From Chimonanthus salicifolius (Eukaryota; Streptophyta; Magnoliopsida; Laurales; Calycanthaceae): a DNA stretch of 64,000 nucleotides. The position numbers were made by a program, and so were the translations under genes. The stretch spans positions 38,996,069-39,060,068 of the forward strand of contig CM023535.1 in assembly GCA_013350335.1 (NCBI GenBank), given 5' to 3'. Every line of letters begins with the position of its first letter. Position 1 is the stretch's first letter. Under the pieces are notes generated by a model. That model was not told the origin of the DNA. It worked only from the letters and a program-made list of their open reading frames with translations, and did no database searches. Positions 32,955 to 42,960 of the stretch are shown one piece after another.

Positions 32955-33775
32955 TCAAGTCTTCACTGTTTCCACATTCGCTGGATCTACCGAGATTCCC
33001 CCTGGAGACACCACATGCCCCAGAAACTGCACTTGAGTCAACCAAAACTCGCACTTGCTCAGCTTAGCGAACAACTGATGCTCTCGAAGAGTCTGAAGAA
33101 TAATGCGCAGATGACGCTCGTGCTCCTCCTCTGACGACGAAAAGATCAAGATATCGTCTACGAAGACTATCACGAACTCTCGAAGGTACGATCGGAAAAC
33201 ACGATTCATCAGATCCATAAACATGGCTGGAGCGTTCGTCAAACCGAAAGGCATCATGACAAACTCGTACAAACCATACTGTGACCGGAAAGAAGTCTTA
33301 AGAATGTCTTCCTCTCGAATCCGTAACTGATGGTAACCTGACCTCAGATCGATTTTCGTAAAGCATCTTGATCCCCTCAAAAGATCAAAGAGGTCGTTTA
33401 TTCTAGGCAACAGATACTTATTCTTAATAGTTACCTGGTTAAACTGCCGGTAATCTATACACATCCTCATCGATCCATCCTTTTTTTTCACAAAGAGAGC
33501 AGGTGCACCCCAAGCGAGTTGCTCTGACGGATAAAACCAAGTCTAAGAAGCTCATCTACTTGCGTAGCTAGCTCTCTCTGTTCAGCCGGCGCCATCCGAT
33601 AGGGTGCCATGGAAATTGGAGATGTTCCTGGCTGTAGGTCTACAACAAACTCTATCTCTCGGCGTAGAGGTAGCCTAGCTAACTGGTCAGGAAACACATC
33701 CATAAGCTCACACACCACCCGAGGAGCAACAGACCCTACACCACCTACATCTTCCCAACCCATGCTTGCCACCAC
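32955..33775 (-). pseudogene. Reverse transcriptase, element 1
   Basis: Copies RNA into DNA. Motifs in order are [16 protein letters not shown], then [61 protein letters not shown] and the catalytic FVDDILIF (YxDD-type box, VDD at 33153-33161). A one-base deletion near 33,515 shifts the frame between the first and second motif. A TGG-to-TGA change lies just upstream of the RNase H part (VKT*ESPK). The RT is close to that of element 2. Confidence 0.9.
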
Positions 33776-34318
33776 ACTACCAGGATATGCCCTAAGCAGA
33801 GAAAGTGCCTCTCATCTTCTCATAGGGTACTAACTTCTCCATAAACCTCTCATTGGTTGAGGGGACGCCACGAATTCTCCTCTGAGAACAGTCTATCAAG
33901 ACCTCAAAAACTGACAACCAATCCATGCCAAGGATGATGTCAAAGTCTGTCATTTCCAACACAAGAAAATCGTAGGACAACTCTACACTGCTAATCTTCA
34001 AAACACATCCATAAGCTCACACACCACCCGAGGAGCAACAGACCCTACACCACCTACATCTTCCCAACCCATGCTTGCCACCACACTACCAGGATATGCC
34101 CTAAGGTCAGAGAAAGTGCCTCTCATCTTCTCATAGGGTACTAACTTCTCCATAAACCTCTCATTGGTTGAGGGGACGCCACGAATTCTCCTCTGAGAAC
34201 AGTCTATCAAGACCTCAAAAACTGACAACCAATCCATGCCAAGGATGATGTCAAAGTTTGTCATTTCCAACACAAGAAAATCGTAGGACAACTCTACACT
34301 GCTAATCTTCAAAACACA
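33692..34318 (-). repeat. Tandem duplication of ~310 bp in the protease region
   Basis: The segment from 33692 recurs from 34001 almost unchanged; by eye the only differences are a 2-nt indel and one C/T change. The junctions share the short sequence AAACACA. The segment covers the protease C-terminal part and the linker to RT. Because the unit is not a multiple of three, the frame is lost. Element 2 has no such duplication. Confidence 0.9.
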
Positions 34319-34519
34319 AGATCTACACATCTGGTTTACCAAAGCTTTCTTACCTAATGGTGATACTACCATTAGCGGGTTATCTACTTCTACGAGTTTC
34401 AAACCCAATCTATCACAACAAGCTCTAGAAATAAAGGAATACGAAGCACCGGCATCAAAAAGTACTCGAGCCAAAAGGGTAAAAAGATTAAGGGTACCTT
34501 CCATCACCATATTCTCCAT
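33780..34519 (-). pseudogene. Retroviral-type aspartic protease, element 1
   Basis: The single catalytic site is FDAGASYSFIS (DAG at about 34448-34456) and the second conserved region is IILGMDWLS. This protease would release gag and pol products. The C-terminal half, with the linker to RT, is present twice because of the tandem duplication, so the reading frame passes into the wrong phase. Element 2 has DTGAS at the same place. Confidence 0.85.
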
Positions 34520-35625
34520 TGGCTCTTCCTTCTGAGTCCCAATTCGTAGACTCTCCCTTGAGTGGTCTGAGGACGTCCTTGTCCTCTCCCTTGCCTTTGT
34601 ACCACCGAGCCTCTGGAGGTCTGCTGAGAACCTCGACCAACAGATGGCTGCGCCATAGAAAAAGAAGCTCCTGCGCCTTGTGAAGGTGCAGCTTTACCGA
34701 GATAAGGGCAGTCTCTGAACAGGTGCCCAGTCTGCTTAAATTGAAATCACGCATTTTCTCCTTCTGACGGGCAGAACTTGGAAGTGTACCCAGGCTGGTT
34801 GCAGGTGTAGCACATGAATTGCTGGGAGTCAGACCGACTCGACTGTCCTGTGCTAAGCTGGCTCTTCTTGAAGAAAGGCCTCTTCTGTTTGAGCTTGGCC
34901 TTCTTGTTGGAAGAAGGTTTTTGAAAGTTGTCGACGCTCTGGTTGATGGAGTCCACTGCTTCCACCTTTGAAGCTCGATCATTGATCTCCTCCAAAGTGT
35001 CGAAAGTCAGGCCAGCCACTTGCCACTGCAAAAATGGTTGGAGTCCATTCTCAAAATGCTGGACCTTTTCTTCTTTGTTCGCCGCAATCTAAGGCACGAA
35101 CTGCATCAGGTCGATGAAGTGTATGGCATACTATGCCACTAAATCGGAACCTTGCTGGATGTTGAGGAATTCCCTCTTCCTCGCCTCCTGCACGGTCTTC
35201 GGAAAGTAACGGGCCAGAAAGGCTGCAGAAAACTCTTCCCATGTCATTGGCTCGTGGTTACGAACCAAGTTCTTCGCTTCCCACCACTAGTAAGCGTTTC
35301 TTTCTAGCTGGTACGCCACCAAGGTTACTCTCAAGTCATCGGCAATAGCTAGGGTGTTAAGGATTCGGCTAATCTGAGTCAGCCAGTTCCTCGCTGCACT
35401 AGGGCCCTCTGTCCCCAAGAAACTCGTCGGGTTCAGTCACTTGAACTCTTTAAGAGCCAAGGTGGCTCTCTCCTCTTGCGTTCGGATAGGAGGGCGTCGC
35501 ATATTTTCAGCTATCTGCGAAAATGCTTCTACAGCCGCTCGAACAACCTCATTGGGTAAGTCACGGGGTGAAAGACCAGTCCTCTTCCCACGGTAGTTGG
35601 TTCCATTAGTGTTGGGTCCTGACAG
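34500..35625 (-). pseudogene. gag, element 1
   Basis: Capsid/nucleocapsid-type protein of a chromovirus. The N-terminal part has the NWLTQISRILNTLAIADDLR segment and WWEAKNLVRNHEPMTWEEF, followed by a region rich in K, S and Q. The first zinc knuckle CYTCNQPGYTSKFC has tyrosine in place of the metal-binding histidine. The second has lost its first two cysteines, one to a stop. The codon aligned with the start of gag in element 2 is CTG (35623-35625) instead of ATG. An in-frame TGA at 35437-35439 is shared with element 2. Further stops replace W and Q. Confidence 0.85.
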
Positions 35626-35827
35626 CTGTTATTTACACTTGTAAATATCACTTAGCCATTTTAAGAAACTTATTGAAGCAAATCACACAAGTTTACAATA
35701 TTCATTAGAAATCATTCAAATTGCATCGCAATTACAAGGGTTAGTAGGGTTTGAAAACCCTTCAAAACAACAAGACAAAACTCAACCCTTACAAAACAAT
35801 CTCCCCGATTCCCCAACAAACCCTAAT

Positions 35828-36338
35828 CTAGTCTTCCGAAGAAGATCCTTCATCATCGCCAAAGTAAAAGAAGTTGTCAGGACAAGTCGCCGACTTATGC
35901 CCGAACACTTCACAGGTCAAACAGGGTATGATCCCTGGTCCCTCAATATAGGGATAATTAGTCCTTGCGCTCCCATGCCCGCGAAGTCCGCAAAAGGGGC
36001 AGATGACATCAATGGGGTAGGGGCAATAAGTACAGTTGTGCCCCTCCTAATTGCATAATTCGCACATATAGTCCGAATACTCATCCAAAGGCAGAGTAGC
36101 TGGAGTATACTCAGGCGAGCCTATCTCCCCTACAGACTCCTCTAGGTTTGGGACATCTCCCATTTCCTCTTCAAGAACGGCCCCAACATGGTACTCAGGC
36201 GATGCTACTTCCACTTCCTCATTGGGTGCAACTTCATCGACGAAGTTTGGAACATTGGAATCAGAAAAAAACCAGGTCGATCGGGCAGCTAGGGGTCCCT
36301 CTGTCCCAAAGCTCGGTGTACTCTACATTGCTTAACAT
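35828..36338 (-). pseudogene. Extra ORF with CCHC zinc knuckles upstream of gag
   Basis: Between the primer site and gag lies a second coding region of about 169 codons. It starts with ATG directly after a good 3' splice site and ends at TAG (35828-35830). Two lesions break it: a seven-T run at about 36,265 that shifts the frame by one, and TAG at 36047-36049. The first two thirds are strongly acidic, with recurring SPEY. The last third has three CCHC blocks: CX2CX4HX4C at 36023-36064 and at 35882-35923 (CLTCEVFGHKSATC), and a degenerate one at 35960-36001 whose last cysteine is gone. The end is again acidic and serine-rich (GDDEGSSSED). The length, 510 nt plus one inserted base, fits one original frame. 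A nucleic-acid-binding role is inferred from the knuckles. Tekay/Del elements are not known to me to carry such an ORF; Ogre/Tat elements carry an unrelated ORF1 in this position. Confidence 0.75.
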
Positions 36339-36442
36339 GTCTGTAACACAAAATCAGGAAAATGTCAAAAGTAATTGCAGTTCTAAGTAAAAAACAAGTC
36401 TAACTAGGTTTTAACCCATCACAGTCCTAGAGTTTGAACGTT

Positions 36443-36454
36443 GCTCTGATACCA
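36443..36454 (-). other. Primer-binding site of element 1
   Basis: The minus strand reads TGGTATCAGAGC, three bases after the LTR end. It is the exact complement of the 3' end of plant initiator tRNA-Met as used by many plant LTR elements. Confidence 0.93.
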
Positions 36455-38029
36455 AGCTGTCACGCCCCGACCCGAAGGGTGGGCCTGAAACGAGATTGAT
36501 TTTTTTTTTTTTTTGAAAGCTAAGACAACACTCAAGCATTCTAACTGGGCCGGATCAATAGTTAGGCCCAAAGGTCACACATTATCCCAACATGTGGACT
36601 CAAACATATACCATAAGTCTACCCAACAATAGACACAAAATAATAAAGCATACATGATCACATAATTCCAACCATTGGATTATCATTTCAACCATATCAG
36701 AGTAACTACAGTAGCGTAGTAGTCTTAGTACATCACATTAATATAAATCAAGTACCACACCCGGTACTTAACAAAAACTAATGGTTCTAAAAACCAAAAA
36801 GTAAAGACAAGGGTATTCCCCTCAGTGGGAATCCCAAAGCAACGCCGCAGCTTATCGACTCTAAGCTTCATATAGAGGGTTCTCCTCCTCGGGTTCATCT
36901 CCTGAAAGGTGAGTGGGGTGAGCTAACTAGCCCAGTGAAGGAAATATAACAGTGCAGTTAAGTAAACAACAGGTTAGGAAAATAATCAACAGTTGCAACA
37001 TAATATCTCATGCTTGATAATAAATTCACAACATCAAGTAAAGTCACATCATTATTTCCATCATCTCATCATCTTTCCATTACTGCGGTCATCCGACGTA
37101 ACGCCTATCGACTACGCTGAGACCATTGTATTAAGTCTCGACACGGTCAAAATACATCCTTGCAAGTACATCTCCGGCTCTCCTATAGTCGATACTGACA
37201 CCCTTAAGTCAGCAACTGTTGACACCCATAGTCCAATGGACGTAAACCATCTCACACACATGGCCGATATTGGTTCAATAGTCACGAGCACGTAGAAGCA
37301 GTGTTACACATTTCATATGAGCATTCATAAGCATCATAAGCACTTCGTACAACAGTACATTATATCTAGGCATATGAGTGGGTTCATCAAATCTGAAACC
37401 ACTCATTGCGCAAGATCGATCTCAAAATAAAAACCTATTTACATCTTACTGCAAAGTTAAGTTCCCTCACCGTATGTGTGGTTTCGTGGTCTCTGTTCAA
37501 ACAAGAAAACAAGTGCATAATCGATTAAAAGTCACATACATAGCATCAAATACATACACACAAGTAGTATTTCGAAATCGTACTTGTTTTCCCAAAAATA
37601 TCCAAGGAAAATGGAATTGAGTCTCCTACTTGGTTTCTAACCTTTTTAAATTACAATGATCCACAATATATAAACAAATAAGGTGCTCAGTCCAAAACTC
37701 ATATTGTTTTCTAGGCATTGACCAGATTGACTTATTGAGTTAGGTCTAGATTCTCAAGTCACTTCTCAGTTGTCTCCTGGATAGGAACAGATCTGACATT
37801 TTGAGTAAGGCCTCGATGTCACTCAGTGCCCGACAAATATAGTGTCAGTCTGGAAGTGAAATCACTCAGTGCCTGACCAATAGAGTCGGCCCGGGAGTGA
37901 ATACAATAGTATATACACTATAGTAATAAGAGAAGAGGGTTAGTACATTTTTAATTATCAAGTGGGTACTAACATCACATGTAATCCAATAAACAAACAA
38001 TAACATTTTACACTTAAAAATTGAGTCCC

Positions 38030-38378
38030 TCGGAATATTTCTCGGAACTAGGTATTGTGGCTTCGGATCATCCGAACCACTACCTAACTAGTTATTGAGC
38101 TCAGATCATAGGTTTGACTTCGGATCGTCCGAAGATCGGGTCTCGGATTATCCGAAGTCCATCCAAACCGATAAAAATCTGAAAAACAGGTCTCGGGGGG
38201 GGGGGGGGGGGGGGGGGGGGGGGCGGCTCGGATTGTCCGAGTGGGGTTCGGTTCTTCCGAACTTGGCTCGGAACATCCGGGCGAGTCACGCTAGCCTCGG
38301 GCGCTTCGGGTGAAGCTCGGAACGTCCGAGGGGTCCTCTCGGATCGTCCAAAACTCGACTCTCAGACCGTCCGAGAGT
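38030..38378. repeat. TCGGATC.TCCGA dyad array, 5' LTR of element 1
   Basis: The counterpart of 29107-29495, with the same dyads (CTTCGGATCGTCCGAAG is perfect here). It is shorter because of the guanine run and because one block around 38,350 is missing. Confidence 0.85.
38195..38223 (+). repeat. 29-base guanine homopolymer
   Basis: An uninterrupted G run within the dyad array. The other LTR has mixed sequence with a five-G block at this place. It explains the proline-run frame on the opposite strand. It could be real slippage or an assembly artefact. Confidence 0.9.
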
Positions 38379-39679
38379 CGTCTTCCTCCACTGTCTGCAC
38401 AAGAAGACAGTGACGGCAGACACTCTACGAAATACGGATCCGGAAACAATGAGTTTCCAGGATTCGGTTTCCACATCTAGCATATCCGATAGACTCCTCT
38501 GGGAGTCCTCTTTCCATAGGGAGAGGTTTGGAGTTTCAAAACTCTGTAGGCCATCCAATTTTAATACTGAAACCTTACTGATACACTCAAAATCGGGTTT
38601 TTCCTTAAACTTTGAAATGGTTTTTCTTACTCAAATCATGGCCAAAACTGGTTTTTCTTGATTCTAAACCGACTGGAATTGAAAGAGGAACACAATGGTT
38701 ACCTTCTTTCGAGTTCCTGGGCTGAAAATCTGACTTTTGAAAATTTTCCTTTTAAGCTTACGGGTGACTAAAACACTGGGAAACAGAGAGGATCATCAAT
38801 CGGCTGGAACTGAGACTGAGAGAGGGAGAAGATAGAAAATTTCGGTGGGAGTTTGAGCTGCTGGAGAAGGGCTGAATATATAGGAAATTTGCCCGTAGAA
38901 GCTGGCAGGATGGCCACTGCATGCCGCTGCATGCAGCGGCAGCGGACGTCCGGTACAGTGAAAACACTGTTTGGAAGTCCTGGTTGCTAGTAAGTGCTCT
39001 ACAAAAATTGATTTTGCAAATAAGTCCTTTATTTGATAAAAGACCAATTTTTTAACTCAAAGCATGATTTTAAAAACTCAAAATCTTAGTCCAACCTTAC
39101 AGATAAGTTGGGCTTTAAAAACTTTAGCTACCATAAAAATTTGGAGATTTAAAACTCACAAAAAACCATTGATTTAAATAAAAATCACAATTTAACACTG
39201 TTTACTCAATTAAACAAATGTTAAATAAAAAAATTTAGAATCCTCATTTAGGGGTTTGAAGAATAACTACACCATACTTAAAATGGTCTAACATAAAATA
39301 CTTCTTTCGAATTTTATTTCATTCCCAAAACTATTTAAAATAATTCTTACTCCCTTTCGGGGTTTTCACGGGCAGTTTTAAATACTATTTTCTGAAAATA
39401 AAATTATTTTAAAATCAGAAATACAAATCCTTGATTAAGGAGAATAATATTAACCAATAATAATCACATAATAACACAATTTATAAAGCAACAACAATAA
39501 GCGGTAAATTACCATTTTGCCCTTCAGCTTAACGAGCTGGATCACTAAGCATTCGAGCTCGGATTGGGCCACACCTGGGCTTTCTTCAAAGCCCTAACCA
39601 TAATCTTTGAGATTTAACCGGTCTAAGCAAGATTATTAAGTTAAACTAGTCCTAATCTGGGTCAGGGTATTATAAGAAG

Positions 39680-41012
39680 TTTATGTAAATAACAAAATCT
39701 GTAGATGATCTAAATTTGGAAATACTGCTAAAATTAGAAACTTACCATTTTTGGAAACTTCTAAACTTCTACTTTTTAGAAAATTTCAAAATTAGCTAGT
39801 TTCTTTTTTTAGCATTTTCGAATCTTATAATTTTAATTTAATTTAGTTATATTCTATTATTAGAAGTAGATCTAAATTTGGGAAGTTCCAACTACGGTGA
39901 CTAATTGAAAAAAAAAGTCATAGAACAACTTTGGACTTACTTGAAAATCTAATTTGGATTAATTTAGCGGATGTTAATTTAGAGATTTTTATGGTCTTAA
40001 TTTAATTTAGAGTTCTTAATTAGGTTCCAATTATTTAATTTCCTCCACTAGTTATAACATTAGGAAATTCCATTTAGATTGGGTTTCATGCGTTTTTTTA
40101 TGAGATACAGAATTTTCACCAAAGTTTGTGATGTTTTATTTTGCAGTGATTTTAATCGCGCGCTCTAAAATTTATGGATTAAAGCACTGCAGGCCAAGCA
40201 AGTTCCTAAACTATTTTATTTGAATTTTAATTATTTTCATGCATTCATATAGCTTTTCTTAGGGTGTTTTGCATAAAAAAAACCAAAAAAATTGCATATC
40301 TAATTTTATCATGCATATTAGGGTATTAGTCTCATGCATTAGCTTAGTTATTTGATTATTTTTTTCATATTTGCTTTGAATCTTGCATTGTTAGATTAGG
40401 TTTGCATTAACAAAAACTTGAAAATCTAAAAATATAAGTGAAAGTGGTTCATACACTGTAAGTTAAAATCAATTTAAAACCATTGTCATTTGGGATGTGA
40501 TGTTCAAATTTTTTAGAGTTTAGGTCATATATCGTGTGGTCTTCATTTTGTCTTGAGTTGATGCTATTTGTCCATCCATCTCCATCCATGTCCACCCTTC
40601 ACTCTGAGTTTGAGTTTGAGTCTGAGTCTCTCTTTATTAGTGTTGAAAAGCCAGCAGTATTGGATCGGGGTTGACTAATAGGTCTGTCAATCGAGTCCAA
40701 GTCAGTCTGAAAATATGTCGATGTGTCAATGTATCTTTAGATTTTGATTTTGTTGAGTCGTCTAGTCTAGATTTTTTTTTTTTTTTGAATTCGTTTGAGT
40801 CTGCCAGTCTTGTGTGAGAGTCCATTTAGAGTCCTTGTTGTTGTGTTTGTATTTATGTGTTTATTTTTTTTGCAGGTTTGAAATAATAAAGTCATCTTAG
40901 GTATTTCTCAACTCAAGTTGTTCTGTTCTGAAATTTTCTCCTAATTTGCACCTGATCATTGTAGATTAGGGAACATTGAGGAAAATGTTCATTAAAGTTC
41001 CTTTTTCAAGGG
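39680..41012 (+). mobile_element. Element E internal region, right piece
   Basis: This continues 27386-27529 after element 1. Landmarks GATTTTAATCGCGCGCTCTA (near 40,150), CATGCATTCATATAGCTTTT (near 40,240), TCCATCCATGTCCACC (near 40,580) and GTAGATTAGGGAACATTGAGG match the internal region of F in the same order. No protein domain was recognised over 1.3 kb. The match with F stops near 41,005, where SIRE-like sequence P begins, so the 3' part and 3' LTR of E are absent. Confidence 0.65.
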
Positions 41013-41790
41013 TGCTAGAACAATACGATTGACCCTAGAGGAAGAGGAGGGAGGGGGGGGGGGGGGGGAATAGGTCAATCTAATTTCGTTGGTCCTTTTT
41101 GAAATTAGCTTGATTGATTAATTAAATGCAACGGATATGACAATCAAGTGAGTGTGTGGTCAACAAGTGTGATATACAATTAACACAAGAAATTGGATCT
41201 AACACCACAAACACAAGGACACAAGATATATAGTGCTTCGGTTCGCCAACCTACATCAACTTTTAGGACTTGTTCAACCTTGAGCTATCCCCAAATTCAC
41301 TATGTGGGGACTTACACCGTCACAATTAGAGTAGGACCTCACTCAATTGGCTGGGAATTCCACCCACTACATTGCCAGAGACGACGCTCTAGAGTTTTAT
41401 ATAGTGGTTTTGGTGTACCTCTCTTTAATCCACTTTCGTATTACAGCTCTTAAAAATAAAATTAAAACCAAGAAGCACTTACCTTAAAGCTCTTTCTCGC
41501 TGATGTGTGTTTCTTGAAGATCCCACCCAAGTTGTGTCGATGGTCCTTCTTGCAGTCGTCGTGTAGCAATCATAATCTCTGAGTGATAAAGAAACTTGGC
41601 TTAACCAAAGCTTTCCTAGTTTATGGGTTTCTCACTTGCAAACTCAATCCGAAGATTGGTTGTTTATGATCTTTCTCTCCTCCTCTCTTTCTCACTTGAA
41701 AACACAATCAATAGATTGGTTGTTTATGATCTTTCCTACAATAGATTGGTTGTTTATGATCTTTCCTACAAGAGTGTTGATCTTTCCTGC
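41013..41790 (+). mobile_element. SIRE-like Copia LTR fragment P
   Basis: The start has TGCTAG, then GATTGACCCTAGAGG, a 16-base G run (41053-41068) and AATAGGTCAATC, the diverged opening motif of SIRE-like LTRs. The phrase ACACAAGATATATAGTGCTTC with an adjoining CCTACATCAAC block is also typical. A small tandem repeat lies near its end. It stops near 41,790, where element 2 begins within its leader, without an LTR end. Confidence 0.55.
41653..41787 (+). repeat. Short tandem repeat AGATTGGTTGTTTATGATC
   Basis: Three copies of AGATTGGTTGTTTATGATC followed by TTTC begin at 41653, 41713 and 41743 (spacings 60 and 30). The last partial copy fades near the junction with element 2. Confidence 0.85.
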
Positions 41791-41857
41791 AACTTGTGTG
41801 TTTTGCTTTAATAAGTTTCTTAAATGGTTAAGTGATATTTACAAGTGTAAATAACAG

Positions 41858-42835
41858 ATGTCAGGACCCAACGCTAACGGAACCAATTACCGTGGGAAGA
41901 GGACATGTCTTCCACCTCGTGACTTACCAAATGAAGATATTCGAGCGGCGGTTGAAGTATTTCAGCAGATAGCTGAAAATATGCGACGCCCTCCAATCCG
42001 TACACCAGAGGAGAGAGCCACCTCGGCTCTTAAAGAGTTCAAGTGACTGAACTCGACGAGTTTCTCAGGGACAGAAGACCCTAGCGCAGCAAAGAACTAG
42101 CTGACTTAGATTAGCCGGATCCTTAACACCCTGGCTATTGCCGATGACTTGTGAGTGACCTTGGCGGCATACCAGCTAGAAGGAAACACTTACGAATGGT
42201 GGGAAGCGAAGAACTTGGTTCGTAACCACGAGCCAATGTCGTGGGAAGAGTTCTTTGCAGCCTTTCCAAAAACCGTACAGGAGGCGAGGAAGAGGAAATT
42301 CCTTAACATCCAACAAGGTTCCGATTCCGTGGTACAGTATGCCATGCGCTTCATCGACTTGATGCAACTTGTACCGTGGATAGCAGCAAACGAGGAGGAG
42401 AAGGTCCAGAATTTTGAGAATGGACTCCGACCGTTTCTGCAGCAGCAAGTGGCCGGCCTAGTTTTCGACACTTTGGAGGAGATCATCGATCGAGCTTCAA
42501 AGGTGGAAGAGGTGGACTCCATCAACCGGAGTGCCGACAGCTCTCAGAAACCTTCTTCCAACAAGAAGGTCAAGTTTAACCAGAAGAGGCCTTTCTTCAA
42601 GAAGAGCCAGCATAGCATAGGTCAATCGAGTCGGTCTAACTCCCGGCAATTCATGTGCTACACCTGCAACCAGCCTGGGCATACCTCTAAGTTCTGCCCA
42701 TCCGGAGGAGAGAATGCGTGCTTTCACTGCAAGCAAACAGGGCACCTGTTTGACGACTGCCCTTATCTTGGTAAAGCTGCACCTTCGCAAGGCGCAGACG
42801 CTTGTTTCTCTGTGGCGCAGCCGTCTGTCGGTTGA
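41858..42835 (+). pseudogene. gag, element 2
   Basis: It starts at ATG 41858 (MSGPNANGTNYRGKR), preceded by an acceptor-like AAATAACAG. One frame runs to 42835 with four stops: TGA at 42044-42046 (shared with element 1), two TAG near 42,098-42,110 and a TGA near 42,150. All fit C-to-T or G-to-A change of W, Q or R codons. Both zinc knuckles are intact: CYTCNQPGHTSKFC and CFHCKQTGHLFDDC. Relative to element 1, 15 bases are missing near residue 130. The protein would package RNA and build the particle. Confidence 0.88.
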
Positions 42836-42960
42836 GGTTCTCAGCAGACGTCTAGAGGCTCGGTGGCATTGAGGAACGGACCACCTCGGAACGGTCAGGG
42901 GAGAGGACAAGGACGTCATCAGGGGAGCGTCTACACGATTGGACTCAGAAGGAAGAGCCA

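Larger units (their letters stand above)
36341..38702 (-). other. Putative leader intron of element 1
   Basis: A donor AAG/GTAACC (GT at 38702-38701, in the 5' LTR downstream of its TATA region) and an acceptor TTTTGTGTTACAG (AG at 36342-36341) bracket the dyad array, the LTR end and the primer site. The acceptor sits two bases upstream of the extra ORF's ATG. The donor position is kept in elements 2 (47334) and 3 (57156). Splicing is predicted from sequence only. Confidence 0.45.
27530..39674 (-). mobile_element. Element 1: Tekay/Del-like chromovirus, both LTRs
   Basis: A full-length but decayed Ty3/gypsy element on the minus strand, flanked by a perfect duplication AGAAG (27525-27529, 39675-39679). 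LTRs of 3,238 bp and 3,217 bp start TGTAATACCC (one start mutated to TATAATACCC) and end GGGGCGTGACA. Order in sense: 5' LTR, tRNA-iMet primer site, extra zinc-knuckle ORF, gag, protease, reverse transcriptase, RNase H, integrase, chromodomain, polypurine tract, 3' LTR. The chromodomain and domain order place it in the chromoviruses, and the long LTRs fit Tekay/Del. By eye the LTRs differ at roughly 5-7% of the first 200 bases, so the insertion is old. It sits inside element E. Confidence 0.93.
36458..39674 (-). mobile_element. 5' LTR of element 1
   Basis: 3,217 bp, with ends TGTCACGCCCC and GGGTATTATA on the plus strand. In sense it has TATATATT near 38,880, a CT-rich leader (CTCTCTCAGTCTCAG-like), the donor at 38702, the dyad array 38030-38378 with a 29-base guanine run on the plus strand, and the conserved tail. 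The run replaces sequence present in the partner LTR. Confidence 0.9.

Noticed and set aside
38101..38289. ORF with a polyproline run
   Set aside because: It is the reverse translation of the 29-base G run.
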